A DNA stretch of 64,000 bases from assembly GCF_031456835.1 (NCBI RefSeq), contig NZ_JAVDVK010000001.1, forward strand, positions 186,001 through 250,000, given 5' to 3'. Position numbers and translations under genes: made by a program. Positions 20,057 through 28,692 of the stretch are shown piece after piece. The notes under the pieces are model-generated. The model ran no database searches, was not told the DNA's origin, and was given only the letters and a program-made list of their open reading frames with translations. The stretch's first letter is position 1. Every line of letters begins with the position of its first letter. Origin of the DNA: Leifsonia shinshuensis (GTDB taxonomy: Bacteria > Actinomycetota > Actinomycetes > Actinomycetales > Microbacteriaceae).

Positions 20057-20998
20057 TCAGCGCGCGGCCCGCTCCCGGGCGCGCTCGATGGCCTCCCGCT
20101 CGCGCTTCCGCGCCTCGCGCAGCTTCGACTCCGCCTCGCGCCGGGCCTTCGCGGCCTCGCGCACGGCCTTGTCCCGCGGCGCCGGCTCCGGCAGCGGTTC
20201 TGGTGCGGCGGGCGGCTGCGCCCCGCCGCGGTCGGCGATGTAGCGCTCGATCCCGTCGAGGATGCGGTCCAGCCCGAACGCGAAGTCGTCCTGCTCGCCG
20301 CCGTCGGCGTCCGCATACGCACCCGTCGCGACGAGCGGCCCCAGGTCTGGGAACCGCTCGGGCGTCACGAGTTCGGACAGCGCCCGCGTGAACGCCTCGC
20401 CGTTGGCGGGCGGCCCGTCCGCCTGGCGCGCCCGGGTGACATCCCGCTCGACGATGCCGACGGCGCGCGCGTAGGACGACAGCAGCAGCGCGGTCGACAT
20501 CTTCTCGGCGTCGGTGAGGGGGAGCGTCCGCATCTCGCGCAGCCCCCAGTCGAGCACCGCCAGGTTGTTCGGCATGAGCGGGATGCCGCTGATCGGGATG
20601 TCAGGGAACCACGGGTGCTCCCGCATCACGTCGATCGTGGCCATGGCCCAGCGCCGCAGTCCGCCGCGCCAGTCATGAGCGCCATCGCCGCCCGCGGGGC
20701 GGTTCGTCAGGCCGTCGTCGGGCGGGATGGGGAGGGCGCAGACGGCGTCCTGCATCAGCGCCAGCACGTCGTCCTTGCTGGTGACGTAGCGGTAGAGCGA
20801 CATGGTGGTGAAGCCGAGCTCCCCGGCGATGCGGCTCATCGACACCGCGCCGAGTCCTTCCGCGTCGGCGAGTTCGATGGCCGTGTCGACGATCCGCTCG
20901 ATGCTCAGCTCGCGTTTCGGGCCGCGCTGCGGGTGCTCGGCGACGCCCCAGCTGAGCGCGACGGCGCGGGGGAGCGCCTCTTCGACGTCTTCGGCCAT
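20057..20998 (-). CDS. TetR-family regulator (TetR C-terminal class 1-like)
   Basis: A 313-residue regulator. The N-terminal helix-turn-helix spans about residues 29-76 (SIERIVDTAIELADAEGLGAVSMSRIAGELGF, then TTMSLYRYVTSKDDVLALM). A long ligand-binding domain follows, as in tetracycline-repressor-like proteins. The last 50 residues are an unusual Lys/Arg/Glu/Ala-rich helix (KARREAESKLREARKRE), probably a coiled coil. The frame is open further upstream, but ATG 20998 with AAAGGG before it is preferred. It is divergent from a DrrA-type ABC exporter and probably represses it. Confidence 0.88.
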   Translation of the reverse strand: MAEDVEEALPRAVALSWGVAEHPQRGPKRELSIERIVDTAIELADAEGLGAVSMSRIAGELGFTTMSLYRYVTSKDDVLALMQDAVCALPIPPDDGLTNRPAGGDGAHDWRGGLRRWAMATIDVMREHPWFPDIPISGIPLMPNNLAVLDWGLREMRTLPLTDAEKMSTALLLSSYARAVGIVERDVTRARQADGPPANGEAFTRALSELVTPERFPDLGPLVATGAYADADGGEQDDFAFGLDRILDGIERYIADRGGAQPPAAPEPLPEPAPRDKAVREAAKARREAESKLREARKREREAIERARERAAR

Positions 20999-21023
20999 GT
21001 TCGGCGCCCTTTCCGACGGAGTG

Positions 21024-21096
21024 TTGACACCCATCCTAGAACTGTGTATCACTTAAACAACCGTATGCGGCATAAACAGTTTACGAGACACACAGT
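21024..21096. promoter_or_regulatory. divergent promoter/operator of the TetR-ABC pair
   Basis: TTGACA at 21024-21029 and TATCAC at 21047-21052, 17 bases apart, form a plus-strand promoter for the exporter. An 18-base sequence at 21041-21058 (ACTGTGTATCACTTAAAC) recurs inverted at 21079-21096 with 15 of 18 bases matching; the left arm covers the -10 element. This is a good operator for the adjacent TetR protein, although the arm spacing (20 bases) suggests two sites or a tetramer. Confidence 0.6.
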
Positions 21097-21109
21097 CGAA
21101 GGGAACACC

Positions 21110-22045
21110 ATGAACCGACCGGCGATCGAGGTGACGGGGCTGCGCAAGGCGTTCGGCGCGCAGACCGTCCTCGACGGCATCGACCTGCGCGTGGAGGCGG
21201 GGAGCGTGTTCGCGCTGCTCGGCCCGAACGGAGCGGGCAAGACCACTCTCATCACCATCCTGTCCACGCTCGTCCGGCCTGACGCCGGCTCTGTGACCAT
21301 CGCGGGGCACGACCTGGCGGCTGATCCGGACGGCGTCCGGGCCTCGATCAGCGTCACCGGCCAGGCCGCGGCCGTCGACGGCGTGCTGACGGGAGCCGAG
21401 AACCTGCGGATGATGGCGCGGCTCTCCGGCTTCAGCGCGGCCGTGGCGCGGCGGCGCAGCGACGAGCTGATCGACCGGTTCGACCTGGCCGACGCGGCAC
21501 GGAAGCGGGTGTCGACCTACTCGGGCGGGATGCGGCGCCGGCTCGACCTCGCGCTCAGCCTGGTCGCCGCACCGCCCGTCATCTTCCTGGACGAGCCGAC
21601 CACGTGCCTCGACACGCGCAGCAGGCAGACGCTGTGGGACATCATCCAGGACCTCGCCCGGCGGGGGACGACCATCCTGCTGACCACGCAGTACCTCGAG
21701 GAGGCCGACCAGCTGGCCGACCGGATCGCCGTGCTCGACCACGGAACGATCGTCGCGGAGGGTACCGCCGCCCAGCTCAAGGCGCAGGTCGGCGGCGAGG
21801 TCGTCGAGTTGCGGGACGCCCGCGGCGACATCGTGCGCGAGCTCCCGACGGACGGCAGCGTGGATGCGCTGCGCGCCGCGATCGACGACCTGGACGCGCT
21901 CGCCGTGCCCGGCGCATCTATCGCCATCCGCAAGCCCTCGCTCGACGACGCGTTCCTCGCCCTGACCGGGCAGCAGGCGGCCGGGCAGCAGGCGGCCGCC
22001 CAGCAGACCACACACCACGAGACCGAGAAGGAGGCCGTCCGATGA
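21110..22045 (+). CDS. ABC transporter ATP-binding protein, DrrA-like
   Basis: A 311-residue ATPase with Walker A GPNGAGKTTL (about residues 39-48), signature YSGGMRRRLDLA, Walker B VIFLDEPTTCLD and the H-loop-region TTQYLEEADQLADR. The C-terminal extension (ELRDARGDIVRELPTDG) and the order of motifs match daunorubicin-resistance DrrA-type exporters. The C-terminus carries a Gln/Ala repeat (GQQAAGQQAAAQQ). GAAGGG precedes ATG 21110. It overlaps the permease by four bases. Substrate unknown; likely a hydrophobic drug or lipid-like compound under control of the divergent TetR gene. Confidence 0.9.
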   Translation: MNRPAIEVTGLRKAFGAQTVLDGIDLRVEAGSVFALLGPNGAGKTTLITILSTLVRPDAGSVTIAGHDLAADPDGVRASISVTGQAAAVDGVLTGAENLRMMARLSGFSAAVARRRSDELIDRFDLADAARKRVSTYSGGMRRRLDLALSLVAAPPVIFLDEPTTCLDTRSRQTLWDIIQDLARRGTTILLTTQYLEEADQLADRIAVLDHGTIVAEGTAAQLKAQVGGEVVELRDARGDIVRELPTDGSVDALRAAIDDLDALAVPGASIAIRKPSLDDAFLALTGQQAAGQQAAAQQTTHHETEKEAVR

Positions 22046-22839
22046 CCGCCCTCACCGTCCCCACCCGCCCCGAGCGCCCGGTCACGCCGCTGACGAGCAC
22101 CGTCGTCTTCGTCGGGCGCGGCATCCGCCACTCGCTCCGCGACGTCGAAGCGCTCACGATGGCGATCGTCCTGCCCGTGATGCTGATGCTGCTGTTCACC
22201 TTCGTGTTCGGCGGCGCGCTGGATGCGGAGGGCGGCTACGTGCAGTACGTGGTGCCCGGGATCATCCTGCTGTGCGCCGGTTTCGGCGCCTCCAGCACGG
22301 CCGTCGACGTCGCGCGCGACCTCAGCGACGGGATCGTCGACCGCTTCCGTACGATGCCGTTGCGCTCGCGCGGCGTGGTGACCGGCCACGTGGTCGCCAG
22401 CCTGCTGCGCAACCTGGTGGCGACCGGCGTCGTCATCGCGGTGGCCCTGCTTGTCGGCTTCCGTCCGACGGCGAACGCCCTGCAGCGGGCGGGGGCGCTC
22501 GGTGTCGTGGCGCTGTTCATCCTGGCGATCACCTGGCTCTACGCCGGCATCGGGCTAGCGGCGAAGAGCCCGACCGCCGCGAGCGGGTACGGGTTCGCGC
22601 TGCTCTTCCTGCCGTACCTCTCGAGCGCGTTCGTCCCGACGGACACGATGCCGACCTGGCTGCAGTGGATCGCCGAGAACCAGCCCATCACGCCGATCAT
22701 CGAGACCATCCGGTCGCTCCTGTTCGGCCGCGATCCCGGTTCCGACCTGTGGTGGGCCGTCGGCTGGTGCGCGCTGATCATCGCGGCGGCCTACGTCTGG
22801 GCCGCCTGGCTCTTCCGCCGCTCCGCCGGCCGCCGCTGA
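22042..22839 (+). CDS. ABC-2 type transporter permease, DrrB-like
   Basis: A 265-residue permease with six hydrophobic segments (for example AIVLPVMLMLLFTFVFGGALD and VVPGIILLCAGFG). It has the ABC-2 signature region near residues 185-215 (FLPYLSSAFVPTDTMPTWLQWIAENQPITP). It is translationally coupled to the ATPase by an ATGA overlap. The pair forms an exporter of the DrrAB type. Palindromic repeat copy 2 begins 14 bases after its stop. Confidence 0.92.
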   Translation: MTALTVPTRPERPVTPLTSTVVFVGRGIRHSLRDVEALTMAIVLPVMLMLLFTFVFGGALDAEGGYVQYVVPGIILLCAGFGASSTAVDVARDLSDGIVDRFRTMPLRSRGVVTGHVVASLLRNLVATGVVIAVALLVGFRPTANALQRAGALGVVALFILAITWLYAGIGLAAKSPTAASGYGFALLFLPYLSSAFVPTDTMPTWLQWIAENQPITPIIETIRSLLFGRDPGSDLWWAVGWCALIIAAAYVWAAWLFRRSAGRR

Positions 22840-22853
22840 CCCGAGCGCCAGCG

Positions 22854-22929
22854 CCCCTCCGTCGAGTACACGAAAAGTGCACGCCCGCGCGGCGTGTCGC
22901 GTGCACTATTCGTGTACTCGACGGAGGGG
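22854..22929. repeat. long palindromic repeat, copy 2
   Basis: Arms at 22859-22882 and 22901-22924 (24 bases, one mismatch, TAT for TTT in the right arm) enclose an 18-base spacer; outer CCCCT pairs with AGGGG. The left arm is identical to that of copy 1 at 17357-17434. The spacer matches copy 1 in 12 of 18 positions only when reverse-complemented (4 of 18 directly), so the copies lie in opposite orientation. It again sits between convergent genes. Confidence 0.9.
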
Positions 22930-22941
22930 GAGGGGGCGCAG

Positions 22942-23574
22942 TCAGCGGAGGCGGTTCGCGAAGGCGTGGATGGCGTCGCGCATGCCGTCGGTGTCGAAGG
23001 TGCCGTCGTCGCGCTTCACGAAGTGGTAGGCGTGCATGCCCGTCTCGCGGGCGCCCTCCACGTTCGCGATCGAGTCGTCGAACAGGATGGCGTCCTCCGG
23101 CTTCACCCCGTACCGCCCGAGCGCGCGCGTGTAGATGCGGCGCTCGGGCTTCCGGGCGCCGAGCACGGCGGAGACGAGGTCGTTCCCGCCGAGCACGTCC
23201 ACGATCTCCGGGGTGAGCACGGGCAGCGAGTCCTTGAACGGGATCGGGTTGTTCGACAGCAGCGACACCGTGCCGAGCCCCGCCGCCTCGTGCAGGGCGG
23301 CGATGGCGCCCGGGATGGGCGTCATCGCGGCCTTCCGCGCCTCCTGCCACTGGGCGAGGGAGAGCCGCGCGCCGGTCACCTCGGCGAAGGCGTCGAGGTA
23401 CTCCTCGCTGGTGGAGTACTCGCCGATCTCCGCCGCGCGCTCGAATCCGCCCGCCCACCAGGACGACGCGAGCCGGTACTGGCTCACTCGTCCGAGCTCC
23501 GCGAGCTTCGGGAGCCGCTTGTGGAAGTCGTAGTCGTAGAGCGTCTTGTCGCAGTCGAAGAAGTAGACATCCAT
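22942..23574 (-). CDS. HAD-superfamily hydrolase (pyrimidine 5'-nucleotidase/epoxide-hydrolase-like)
   Basis: A 210-residue phosphatase-type protein. Motif I is DCDKTLYDYD (residues 6-15), motif II SLLSNNPI, motif III lysine in LGARKPERRI, and motif IV LFDDSIANVEGA. A helical cap lies between motifs I and II. The pattern resembles HAD subfamily IA nucleotidases; the true substrate is unknown. ATG 23574 is preferred because it starts directly before motif I. GATACT on the minus strand lies seven bases upstream, with GGAG between. Divergent from tsaC. Confidence 0.85.
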   Translation of the reverse strand: MDVYFFDCDKTLYDYDFHKRLPKLAELGRVSQYRLASSWWAGGFERAAEIGEYSTSEEYLDAFAEVTGARLSLAQWQEARKAAMTPIPGAIAALHEAAGLGTVSLLSNNPIPFKDSLPVLTPEIVDVLGGNDLVSAVLGARKPERRIYTRALGRYGVKPEDAILFDDSIANVEGARETGMHAYHFVKRDDGTFDTDGMRDAIHAFANRLR

Positions 23575-23634
23575 CGACTCCAGTATCGTCCTCCCAGTCT
23601 CGCCCTCCATGCCCCGGCTATCATTGGAGCCGTC

Positions 23635-24330
23635 ATGGCTCCCATCTACGACTGCTCGGTCGACTCCGAACTGCTCACCGGCATGCGTCTCGCCCGGGCG
23701 GCGATCGGGCGCGGCGAACTCGTCGTCATCCCCACCGACACCGTCTACGGGGTCGCGGCCGACGCCTTCAACCCCGCCGCCGTGCAGCGCCTCCTCGACG
23801 CGAAGGGTCGCGGACGCCAGTCCCCGCCGCCCGTGCTCGTCCCCGGCATCCCCACGCTGGCCGCGCTCGCCGAGCGGGTGCCCGACGAGGTGGATGCGCT
23901 GGTCCAGGCGTTCTGGCCGGGCGGCCTCACCATCGTGCTGCCCGCATCCCCGTCGCTGGTCTGGGACCTCGGCGAGACGAAGGGCACGGTCGCCCTCCGG
24001 ATGCCGAAGGACACTATCGCGCTCGAGCTGCTCTCCGAGACGGGGCCGCTCGCGGTGTCGTCCGCCAACCTGACCGGCCGTCCCGCCGCGCGCACCGCCG
24101 CCGAGGCCGAGGCGATGCTCGGCGACTCGATCTCCGTCTACCTCGACGGGGGAGAGGCCGGCTCAGCCTACGAGCGTGTCGAGGGCAAGGACTCGTCCTC
24201 GACGATCGTGGACGCGACCGCCCTGGCCTCCGGGTCGGGCGGGCTGCGCATCCTCCGCCAGGGCGTGGTCTCGGTCGACCAGCTGCGGGAGGTCGTCGGC
24301 GACGCCCTCGCCGTGCCCTCGGACGCCTGA
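23635..24330 (+). CDS. tsaC: L-threonylcarbamoyladenylate synthase (Sua5/TsaC)
   Basis: Makes threonylcarbamoyl-AMP from threonine, bicarbonate and ATP for the t6A modification of tRNAs reading ANN codons. The 231-residue YrdC-domain protein has PTDTVYGVAADAFN, KGRGRQSPPPVLV, a WPGGLTIVL strand, VALRMPKD, and the binding-site SSANLTGRPA. TGGAG precedes the ATG, and TATCAT at 23619-23624 is a possible -10. wecA begins three bases after its stop. The gene normally follows prmC in actinobacteria; here the HAD gene, the palindrome and the reversed block intervene. Confidence 0.95.
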   Translation: MAPIYDCSVDSELLTGMRLARAAIGRGELVVIPTDTVYGVAADAFNPAAVQRLLDAKGRGRQSPPPVLVPGIPTLAALAERVPDEVDALVQAFWPGGLTIVLPASPSLVWDLGETKGTVALRMPKDTIALELLSETGPLAVSSANLTGRPAARTAAEAEAMLGDSISVYLDGGEAGSAYERVEGKDSSSTIVDATALASGSGGLRILRQGVVSVDQLREVVGDALAVPSDA

Positions 24331-24333
24331 CCC

Positions 24334-25578
24334 GTGACCCTCCTCCTCGCCCTCGCGCTCATCTCGGCGGTCATCACCTTCGGGATGTCGTTCGTCGTCT
24401 ACAAGCTGGCGATGCGCTACCGGCTCTACCCGAAGATCCGTGCCCGGGATGTGCACACCCGGCCGACGCCCCGGCTCGGCGGCGTCGCGATGTTCCTGGG
24501 CATCCTCGTCGCGTTCGGCGTCTCGTGGCTGCTGTCGAGCCAGTTCGGCGTGCTGTCGCTGATCTTCTCGGACCAGGGGCCCATCCTCGCCATCCTGGGC
24601 GCGTCCCTGCTGATCGTCGTGATCGGCGTGGCCGACGACATCTGGGACCTCGACTGGATGACGAAGCTCGCCGGCCAGTTCGTCGCGGCCGGTCTCGTCG
24701 CGTGGCTCGGCGTGCAGATCTATTCGCTGCCGATCGGCGGCCTGACGGTCGGCTCGCCGGTGATGTCCATCATCATCACCCTGTTCGCGATCGTGCTCGT
24801 GATGAACGCGATCAACTTCATCGACGGCCTGGACGGCCTGGTCGCCGGCGTCGCCCTCATCGCGAACGGCACGTTCCTCGTCTACACGTACCTGCTGCAG
24901 CGCGAGATCAGCCCGCAGAACTACTTCAGCCTGGCCGGCGTCATCGCCGCGATCCTGGTCGGCGCGTGCGCGGGGTTCCTGCCGCTCAACTGGCACCCGG
25001 CGAAGATGTTCATGGGGGATGCGGGGGCGCTCCTGATCGGCCTGCTCATGGCGACCTCGGCCATCTCGGTGACCGGCACCATCAACCCCGAGGCGCTGCA
25101 GACCCTCGGCAAGTCGTCGCTGGTGCCCGCGTTCATCCCGGTCATCCTGCCGTTCGCCGTGCTCGTCGTGCCGCTGCTCGACTTCGGCCTCGCCGTCATC
25201 CGGCGCCTGCGCGCGGGCAAGTCGCCGTTCAGCGCCGACCGCAAGCACCTGCACCACCGCCTGCTCGACATGGGACACACCCACCTGCACGCGGTGCTCA
25301 TCTTCTACGCGTGGACGGCCGTGCTCTCGATCGGCTGCCTGCTGTTCTTCTTCGACCCGTACTGGATGGCGATCGTCTTCGTCGCCATCGGCCTGGTCGT
25401 CTGCACCGCCTTCACGCTCGCACCGCTGAGCCGCCGCAAGGCCAACGAGGCCGTCGCCGAGCTCGCACCCGCGGGGAGCCGCGAGGCCGAGGAGACCGCC
25501 CGCTTCGACCAGCTCGACGCCGCCAGCGAGCGCCCGGCCGCCACGACAGAACCCGCCCTCACCGAGGAGTCCCGATGA
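24334..25578 (+). CDS. wecA: undecaprenyl-phosphate GlcNAc-1-phosphate transferase (WecA/TagO-like)
   Basis: Starts synthesis of lipid-linked envelope glycans by moving a sugar-1-phosphate onto undecaprenyl phosphate. The 414-residue polytopic protein has about eleven hydrophobic segments and the family motifs TPRLGG, VGVADDIWDLDW-type aspartates, NAINFIDGLDGL, FMGDAGALLIG and the HLHHRLLDMGH loop. A polar C-terminal tail of about 50 residues follows the last helix. GTG 24334 is three bases after tsaC. Its stop overlaps the AtpI-like gene (ATGA). Confidence 0.93.
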   Translation: MTLLLALALISAVITFGMSFVVYKLAMRYRLYPKIRARDVHTRPTPRLGGVAMFLGILVAFGVSWLLSSQFGVLSLIFSDQGPILAILGASLLIVVIGVADDIWDLDWMTKLAGQFVAAGLVAWLGVQIYSLPIGGLTVGSPVMSIIITLFAIVLVMNAINFIDGLDGLVAGVALIANGTFLVYTYLLQREISPQNYFSLAGVIAAILVGACAGFLPLNWHPAKMFMGDAGALLIGLLMATSAISVTGTINPEALQTLGKSSLVPAFIPVILPFAVLVVPLLDFGLAVIRRLRAGKSPFSADRKHLHHRLLDMGHTHLHAVLIFYAWTAVLSIGCLLFFFDPYWMAIVFVAIGLVVCTAFTLAPLSRRKANEAVAELAPAGSREAEETARFDQLDAASERPAATTEPALTEESR

Positions 25579-26045
25579 CCGACAGCACCCACGCCGCCCC
25601 CGCGCAGCCGTCCTCCAACCCCGTCCTGCGCGACGTGCTGCGCTACGGCTTGATCCTGGCCGGCGTCATCGCCGTCGTCGGGATGCTGCTCGGCGGCCTG
25701 TTCGCCGGCTGGATCGGCGTGACGAGCGCCCTCATCGGCACGGCGATGGCGGCGGTGTTCCTCTCGATCACCGCGCTGAGCATCCTGATCGCGAACCGTT
25801 TCATCGGCTCCGACCTGTTCGTCGGGCTGTTCTTCGGGATCGTGCTGGGCGGCTGGATCGTCAAGTTCGTGCTGTTCCTGGTGCTCGCGATCCTGTTGCG
25901 CGACCAGCCCTGGATCAACCCGGTCGTGCTGTTCCTGAGCCTGATCGCGGGGGTGATCGGCTCGCTCGTCGTGGACATGATCGTAGTCTTCCGGTCGCGC
26001 GTCCCGTACGCCAGCGACGTCACCCTTCCGGGTGAGAAGCGCTGA
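25575..26045 (+). CDS. AtpI-like small membrane protein before the atp operon
   Basis: A 156-residue protein with four predicted membrane helices (about residues 25-45, 50-72, 83-107 and 115-137) and a short basic C-terminus. Position right before atpB, size and the pairing of helices suggest an AtpI-type protein that helps assemble the c-ring or insert ATP synthase. Sequence similarity to AtpI is not obvious by eye, so this rests mainly on context. It is translationally coupled to wecA; the atp promoter lies after it. Confidence 0.7.
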   Translation: MTDSTHAAPAQPSSNPVLRDVLRYGLILAGVIAVVGMLLGGLFAGWIGVTSALIGTAMAAVFLSITALSILIANRFIGSDLFVGLFFGIVLGGWIVKFVLFLVLAILLRDQPWINPVVLFLSLIAGVIGSLVVDMIVVFRSRVPYASDVTLPGEKR

Positions 26046-26080
26046 CCCGTATCCAATTCGTTATGGGCTGAAAACTCTTG

Positions 26081-26086
26081 TAGAGT
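26081..26086 (+). promoter_or_regulatory. -10 hexamer TAGAGT of the atp operon
   Basis: TAGAGT with TTCGTT at 26057-26062 (18-base spacing) in the 174-base gap before atpB. It lies in a small perfect inverted repeat, AACTC-TTGTA-GAGTT. The predicted leader is about 120 bases. Confidence 0.45.
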
Positions 26087-26219
26087 TGTCAGTGATCCCC
26101 CACCCGTTCGCGCTCAGAACACGTGACGTGCGAGTAGTGCAGGGTTACCCACCGTTCGTCGTCGCGAGAGCCATGAGCTCGACGCCCCGAAACAGGAGAT
26201 AGCGCTGTTAGCTAACGCT

Positions 26220-27017
26220 GTGAACCTGCTGGTCCAGGCCGCAAGCTCCGATGATGGAAGCTTCCACGGGCCCTCGATCAACGAGTTCTTCCCCCCGACC
26301 CTGTTCACCATCGGTGGCCTCGAGTTCAACCGCATCATCGTCGTCCGCGTACTCGCGACGATCGCGCTCCTCCTCATCTTCTGGCTGGGCACGCGCCGGA
26401 TGCGCCTCATCCCCGGGCGTTACCAGTCCGTGGTCGAGATGGGCCTCGACTTCGTCCGCGTCAACATCGCGGAGGACCTGCTCGGCAAGAAGGACGGACG
26501 TCGCTTCCTGCCGCTGCTCACGACCATCTTCTTCATGGTGCTGTTCTTCAACATCACCGGCATCATCCCCTTCCTGAACATCGCGGGCACGTCGGTGATC
26601 GCGGTTCCGCTGCTGCTCGCGATCGTCGCGTACATCACGTTCATCTACGCGGGCATCAAGAAGAGCCCGAAGAACTTCTTCAAGAACGCGCTCTTCCCGC
26701 CCGGCGTGCCGTGGCCGCTGTACATCATCGTGACGCCGATCGAGTTCGTCTCGACCTTCATCCTGCGTCCCATCACGCTGACTCTCCGACTCCTGATGAA
26801 CATGGTGGTCGGGCACCTGCTGCTCGTCCTGTTCTTCACGGCGACGACGTTCTTCTTCTTCACCGCGGGCGGCTGGTGGGCCCTGTTCGGCATCGGCACC
26901 TTCGCCTTCGGGTTCGTCTTCACGCTCTTCGAGATCCTGGTCGCAGTCCTGCAGGCCTACGTCTTCGCGCTGCTCACCGCTGTCTACATCCAGCTGGCAG
27001 TCGCCGAGGAACACTAA
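26220..27017 (+). CDS. atpB: F0F1 ATP synthase subunit a
   Basis: Membrane subunit forming the proton half-channels next to the c-ring. The 265-residue protein has five to six helices and the conserved region ITLTLRLLMNMVVGHLLL with the essential arginine of helix 4 (LRLLMNM), plus the C-terminal EILVAVLQAYVFALLTAVYI. Start is uncertain: GTG 26220 is 21 bases after AGGAG (26194-26198), while an in-frame CTG at 26205 is only six bases after it and would add MLANA. First gene of atpBEFHAGDC. Confidence 0.95.
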   Translation: MNLLVQAASSDDGSFHGPSINEFFPPTLFTIGGLEFNRIIVVRVLATIALLLIFWLGTRRMRLIPGRYQSVVEMGLDFVRVNIAEDLLGKKDGRRFLPLLTTIFFMVLFFNITGIIPFLNIAGTSVIAVPLLLAIVAYITFIYAGIKKSPKNFFKNALFPPGVPWPLYIIVTPIEFVSTFILRPITLTLRLLMNMVVGHLLLVLFFTATTFFFFTAGGWWALFGIGTFAFGFVFTLFEILVAVLQAYVFALLTAVYIQLAVAEEH

Positions 27018-27290
<273 letters not shown>

Positions 27291-27321
27291 GTCCTCTTTT
27301 CTCACTCAGTAAGGAGGAACC

Positions 27322-27879
27322 ATGCTTAAGAGTGTGGTGATCGCAGCCGCGGAAGAGTCGCACAACCCGCTCATCCCGGAGTGGCCCGACATCATCGGCG
27401 CGCTGATCTGCTTCATCGTCATCCTGTTCTTCTTCTGGAAGCTCGTGCTTCCGCGCATGACGAAGCTGCTGGATGAGCGTGCGCAGGCGATCGAAGGCAA
27501 CATCGAGAAGGCCGATGAAGCGCAGCGCAAGGCCGAGGCCCTGCTGGAGGAGTACACCGCCCAGCTCGCCGAGGCGCGTGCGGAGGCGGGCAAGATCCGC
27601 GAGACCGCTCGTGCCGACGGACAGAAGATCGTCGCGGAGGCCCGCGAGGCCGCAGCGACGGAGGCCGCTCGCGTGACCGCCCAGGCGCAGGCTCAGCTCG
27701 AGGCGGAGCGCCAGACGGCGCTCGTCCAGCTGCGCGGCGAGGTCGGCTCGCTTGCGATCGACCTCGCGTCGACGGTCGTGCGCGAAGCGCTCGACGAGGA
27801 CAAGCGCGCTCAGGCCATCGTGGACCGCTTCCTGGCGGACCTCGAGGCGGACGAGCAGAAGGCAGGATCGGGCAACTGA
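27322..27879 (+). CDS. atpF: F0F1 ATP synthase subunit b
   Basis: Peripheral stalk subunit, 185 residues: one N-terminal membrane helix (IIGALICFIVILFFFWKLVLPRM, about residues 22-44) followed by a long charged helix with heptad-like pattern (AIEGNIEKADEAQRKAEALLEEY and on) that dimerises and reaches up to F1. AAGGAGG precedes ATG 27322. Its stop shares a base with the atpH start (TGATG). Confidence 0.96.
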   Translation: MLKSVVIAAAEESHNPLIPEWPDIIGALICFIVILFFFWKLVLPRMTKLLDERAQAIEGNIEKADEAQRKAEALLEEYTAQLAEARAEAGKIRETARADGQKIVAEAREAAATEAARVTAQAQAQLEAERQTALVQLRGEVGSLAIDLASTVVREALDEDKRAQAIVDRFLADLEADEQKAGSGN

Positions 27880-28670
27880 TGGGAAGCGCCACCAGAGAAG
27901 CATTGGCCCGGTCCGTGTCGGCACTCGCCGACCTGGGATCCAAGGCCGATCTGGCGACGGCTGAGGACCTGTTCGCCGCAGGACGGGTCGTCGCCGACTC
28001 GGCCCAGCTCCGAGCCGTCCTCAGCGACCCCACGGCCGACCCGGCGGCGAAGGCGACGCTCGTGAAGCGCGTCTTCGTCTCGCTGCCGGCGGACACCGTC
28101 GCGCTGCTCGGCGTCATCGTCGCGCAGCGCTGGTCGTCGCACGACGACCTGCTCGCCGCGATCGAGGAGCTCGGGATCCGCGCGATCGCCGCCTCGGCGC
28201 CGCGCGACGTCGACATCGTGGCCGAGCTGTTCGCCTTCGGAGGCGCCGTGACCTCCGATGCGCAGCTCGAACTCGCCCTGCGCAGCAAGCTCGCCTCGAC
28301 GGAGTCGAAGGTCGCCCTGGTCGAGCGCCTGCTCGCCGGGCGCTCCTCGCAGCAGACGACCGCGATCGTGCGCCAGCTCGTCCAGCAGCCCCGCGGCCGC
28401 AGCATCCGCGAGTCGCTCCGTGCCGCAGCGCGCGTCGTGGCCTCGCAGGACCGCCTGACGATTGCGACGGTCTACACGGCGGCTCCGCTGCCCGAGGCCC
28501 AGACCGAGCGGCTGCGCTCCGCGCTCAGTGCCACCTACGGCGACCTGAAGATCAACCAGGTCGTCGACCCCTCGATCATCGGCGGATTGCGCGTGCAGAT
28601 CGGTGACGACGTCATCGATGGAAGCATCGCGTCGCGTCTCGCCGAACTCCGGCTTCAGCTGGCGGGCTGA
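27879..28670 (+). CDS. atpH: F0F1 ATP synthase subunit delta
   Basis: Connects the peripheral stalk to the top of F1. At 263 residues it is longer than the roughly 180-residue Gram-negative form; the actinobacterial type has an N-terminal duplicated helical segment. The family C-terminus is present ([24 protein letters not shown], then [29 protein letters not shown]). Coupled to atpF by a one-base overlap. Confidence 0.95.
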   Translation: MGSATREALARSVSALADLGSKADLATAEDLFAAGRVVADSAQLRAVLSDPTADPAAKATLVKRVFVSLPADTVALLGVIVAQRWSSHDDLLAAIEELGIRAIAASAPRDVDIVAELFAFGGAVTSDAQLELALRSKLASTESKVALVERLLAGRSSQQTTAIVRQLVQQPRGRSIRESLRAAARVVASQDRLTIATVYTAAPLPEAQTERLRSALSATYGDLKINQVVDPSIIGGLRVQIGDDVIDGSIASRLAELRLQLAG

Positions 28671-28692
28671 CCGCCTCAAGATAGGAATCACA

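Noticed and set aside
24163..25290. Minus-strand open frame opposite wecA rich in His, Asp and Glu
   Set aside because: Complementary shadow of a membrane-protein gene; composition is explained by the hydrophobic codons of wecA.
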